A DNA stretch of 8,132 bases, taken from positions 1 to 8,132 of the forward strand of contig DXBS01000026.1 of assembly GCA_019116405.1 (NCBI GenBank). The letters run 5' to 3'. Below the pieces are notes generated by a model, which was not told where the DNA came from, made no database searches, and saw nothing but the letters and a program-made list of their open reading frames with translations. Positions within the stretch are counted from its first letter, which is position 1. Each line of letters opens with the position of its first letter. Positions 7,099-8,132 of the stretch are shown here, in pieces. Source of the DNA: Candidatus Gallimonas intestinigallinarum (GTDB lineage Bacteria; Bacillota_A; Clostridia; Christensenellales; Borkfalkiaceae). A program made the position numbers and the translations under genes.

Positions 7099-7127
7099 AT
7101 TATACACGCGAAAAAACCGTTTGTCAA
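7099..7127 (-). promoter_or_regulatory. Consensus sigma-A promoter of tyrS
   Basis: TTGACA (7127-7122), a 17-bp spacer and TATAAT (7104-7099) match the consensus at all twelve positions. Transcription should start near 7092-7093, giving a leader of about 170 nt before tyrS. Such a strong basal promoter fits control by termination in the leader rather than by initiation. Confidence 0.85.
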
Positions 7128-7256
7128 CGAAACGCGCGCCCCTTTGTGAAATTTTTACACTTCCCGTCCCCGACCGCCCGCCCGCGGCGCCGCGCGGCAG
7201 TCCACCCCCTTGATCTCTTCCGGCTGCGGGAGGGAGCCGCAAGGCGCTCCCCACCC
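7128..7256. other. Intergenic spacer between divergent tyrS and WYL regulator promoters
   Basis: No gene is supported. The stretch holds an imperfect palindrome, GTGAAATTTTTACAC (7146-7160, five of seven pairs), a perfect 12-bp palindrome CGCGGCGCCGCG (7183-7194), and a small inverted repeat CGGCT/AGCCG near 7221-7239. Either palindrome could be an operator for the neighbouring regulator, but nothing in the sequence proves binding. Confidence 0.35.
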
Positions 7257-7285
7257 TTGACAAAATTGCAAAACCATGCTATCCT
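7257..7285 (+). promoter_or_regulatory. Promoter of the WYL regulator gene
   Basis: A perfect TTGACA (7257-7262), a 17-bp spacer and TATCCT (7280-7285) form a likely sigma-A promoter. Transcription would start near 7292, about 38 nt before ATG 7330. The short leader can form GGCGG/CCGCC just before the ribosome binding site. Confidence 0.65.
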
Positions 7286-7329
7286 TTTGAAAAACGGCGG
7301 TCCACGGCCGCCCGAAGGAGAAACGACGC

Positions 7330-8132
7330 ATGAAGGCACAGACGCTCATCGGCATCCTCTTTACCCTGCTCTCCTGCCGCAGGATCAGCGCGGGCGAGCT
7401 GGCCGCCAAGTACGGCTGCTCGGAGCGCACCATCTTCCGCTATGTGGACGAGCTCACCTGCGCAGGCATCCCCATCGACGTCTCGCGCGGGTCGGGCGGC
7501 GGCATCTACATCTCCGATGCCTACAAGCTCCCCCGCGGCCTGCTCACGCGCGAGGAGGCGGCGCGCACGCGGGAGGCGATGCTTGCCATGAACGAACAGC
7601 TCCGCGACCCCGCCCTCACGGCGGCCATCCGGAAGTTCGAGGCGCAGTACCGCACCGAGCGCGTGGGCCCCTCCTCCTTCGGCAACATCCTGGTGGACAG
7701 CGGTTCCTGGGGGGACGAACACCGCTTTTCGGACAAGCTCGCCCTCATCGACCGCGCCATTGCCGAGGCGGAGGAGCTTGCCATCGACTACGTTGACCGC
7801 GAAGGCGACCGCTCGCACCGCCGCATCCGCCCGCACCTTCTGGTGCTCAAACAGAACGTGTGGTACGTCTATGCCTGGTGCCTGATGCGCAAAGAGTTCC
7901 GCCTCTTCAAGCTTGGGCGCATCCGCACCATCCGAAGAACGGGCGAGACCTTCCGCCGCACGCCCGTCTCGCGCGAGGACATCCCGCTCAGCTTCTGGCC
8001 GGCAGAGGGAAAGACGGTCTTTGCGCGCTTTGCGATCGCCCCCGAGGCGCTCCCCTATGTGCAGGATTGGCTGGGCGTGGAGAGCATCGTGACGGCGGAC
8101 GGCGTACACACCGCCGAGGCCGCCCTGCCCGA
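7330..8132 (+). CDS. WYL-domain transcriptional regulator (HTH_11/DeoR-like), 3' end cut by the window
   Basis: An open frame of 267 codons runs off the right edge with no stop; members are usually 300-320 residues, so perhaps 35-50 are missing. AAGGAG (7315-7320) lies nine bases before the ATG. Residues 1-62 form a winged helix-turn-helix: ISAGELAAKYGCSERTIFRYVDEL (19-42) is the HTH, followed by the wing GSGGGIYIS (54-62). Residues about 135-205 fit the WYL domain, with WYVYAW (178-183) at the motif position and RLFKLGRI (191-198) after it. WYL proteins bind DNA as dimers and sense ligands that may include nucleotides or nucleic acid. The gene is divergent from tyrS with its own promoter. 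Targets are unknown; autoregulation or control of genes beyond the window is likely. Confidence 0.9.
   Translation, partial: MKAQTLIGILFTLLSCRRISAGELAAKYGCSERTIFRYVDELTCAGIPIDVSRGSGGGIYISDAYKLPRGLLTREEAARTREAMLAMNEQLRDPALTAAIRKFEAQYRTERVGPSSFGNILVDSGSWGDEHRFSDKLALIDRAIAEAEELAIDYVDREGDRSHRRIRPHLLVLKQNVWYVYAWCLMRKEFRLFKLGRIRTIRRTGETFRRTPVSREDIPLSFWPAEGKTVFARFAIAPEALPYVQDWLGVESIVTADGVHTAEAALP

Noticed and set aside
7279..8109. A 276-codon minus-strand frame and a plus-strand frame from 6984 to 7796 overlapping the WYL gene
   Set aside because: Both lack ribosome binding sites and recognisable domains. The plus frame from 7330 has a strong ribosome binding site, an HTH and a WYL domain.
1..8132. 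CRISPR arrays, tRNA or rRNA genes, transposases or phage genes
   Set aside because: No regularly spaced repeats, cloverleaf-like sequence, ribosomal RNA segment or mobile-element protein was seen on either strand.

Overview
The window looks like chromosomal DNA from a fairly GC-rich, anaerobic-type Firmicute (Bacillota, class Clostridia). The evidence is strong AAGGAG-type ribosome binding sites, near-consensus sigma-A promoters in short AT-rich islands, a monoderm-style lipoprotein, a DUF1680 plant-glycan hydrolase, and rho-independent terminators. A gut Clostridia lineage is plausible, but the sequence alone does not fix a genus.

Layout. Bases 1-111 hold short inverted repeats and no convincing gene. 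Bases 112-2919 (minus) encode a secreted DUF1680 (GH127/GH146-type) lipoprotein whose C-terminus seems to stop in mid-domain. It is divergent from an AraC-family regulator at 3031-3864 (plus). Their two promoters interlock in about 60 bp and contain an 8-bp direct repeat with a 20-bp period. This forms a small, probably sugar-inducible locus. A bidirectional terminator and a second strong hairpin (3889-3983) separate it from the next group.

Bases 3995-7127 (minus) are a housekeeping group: tyrS (tyrosyl-tRNA synthetase), then an IMPACT/YigZ-family gene joined to it by a 4-base GTGA overlap, then a branched-chain aminotransferase gene with its own strong promoter. The aminotransferase reading frame is broken by one missing base, immediately before the codon for the PLP-binding lysine. 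tyrS has a perfect TTGACA-17-TATAAT promoter and a leader of about 170 nt. That leader encodes a 25-residue peptide with three tyrosines in six positions, followed by an intrinsic terminator just before the tyrS ribosome binding site. This looks like ribosome-mediated attenuation responding to tyrosine (or charged tRNA-Tyr), in a gene that Firmicutes usually control with a T-box. It is the most interesting item in the window.

Bases 7330-8132 (plus) encode most of a WYL-domain transcriptional regulator with its own promoter, running off the right edge. It is divergent from tyrS.
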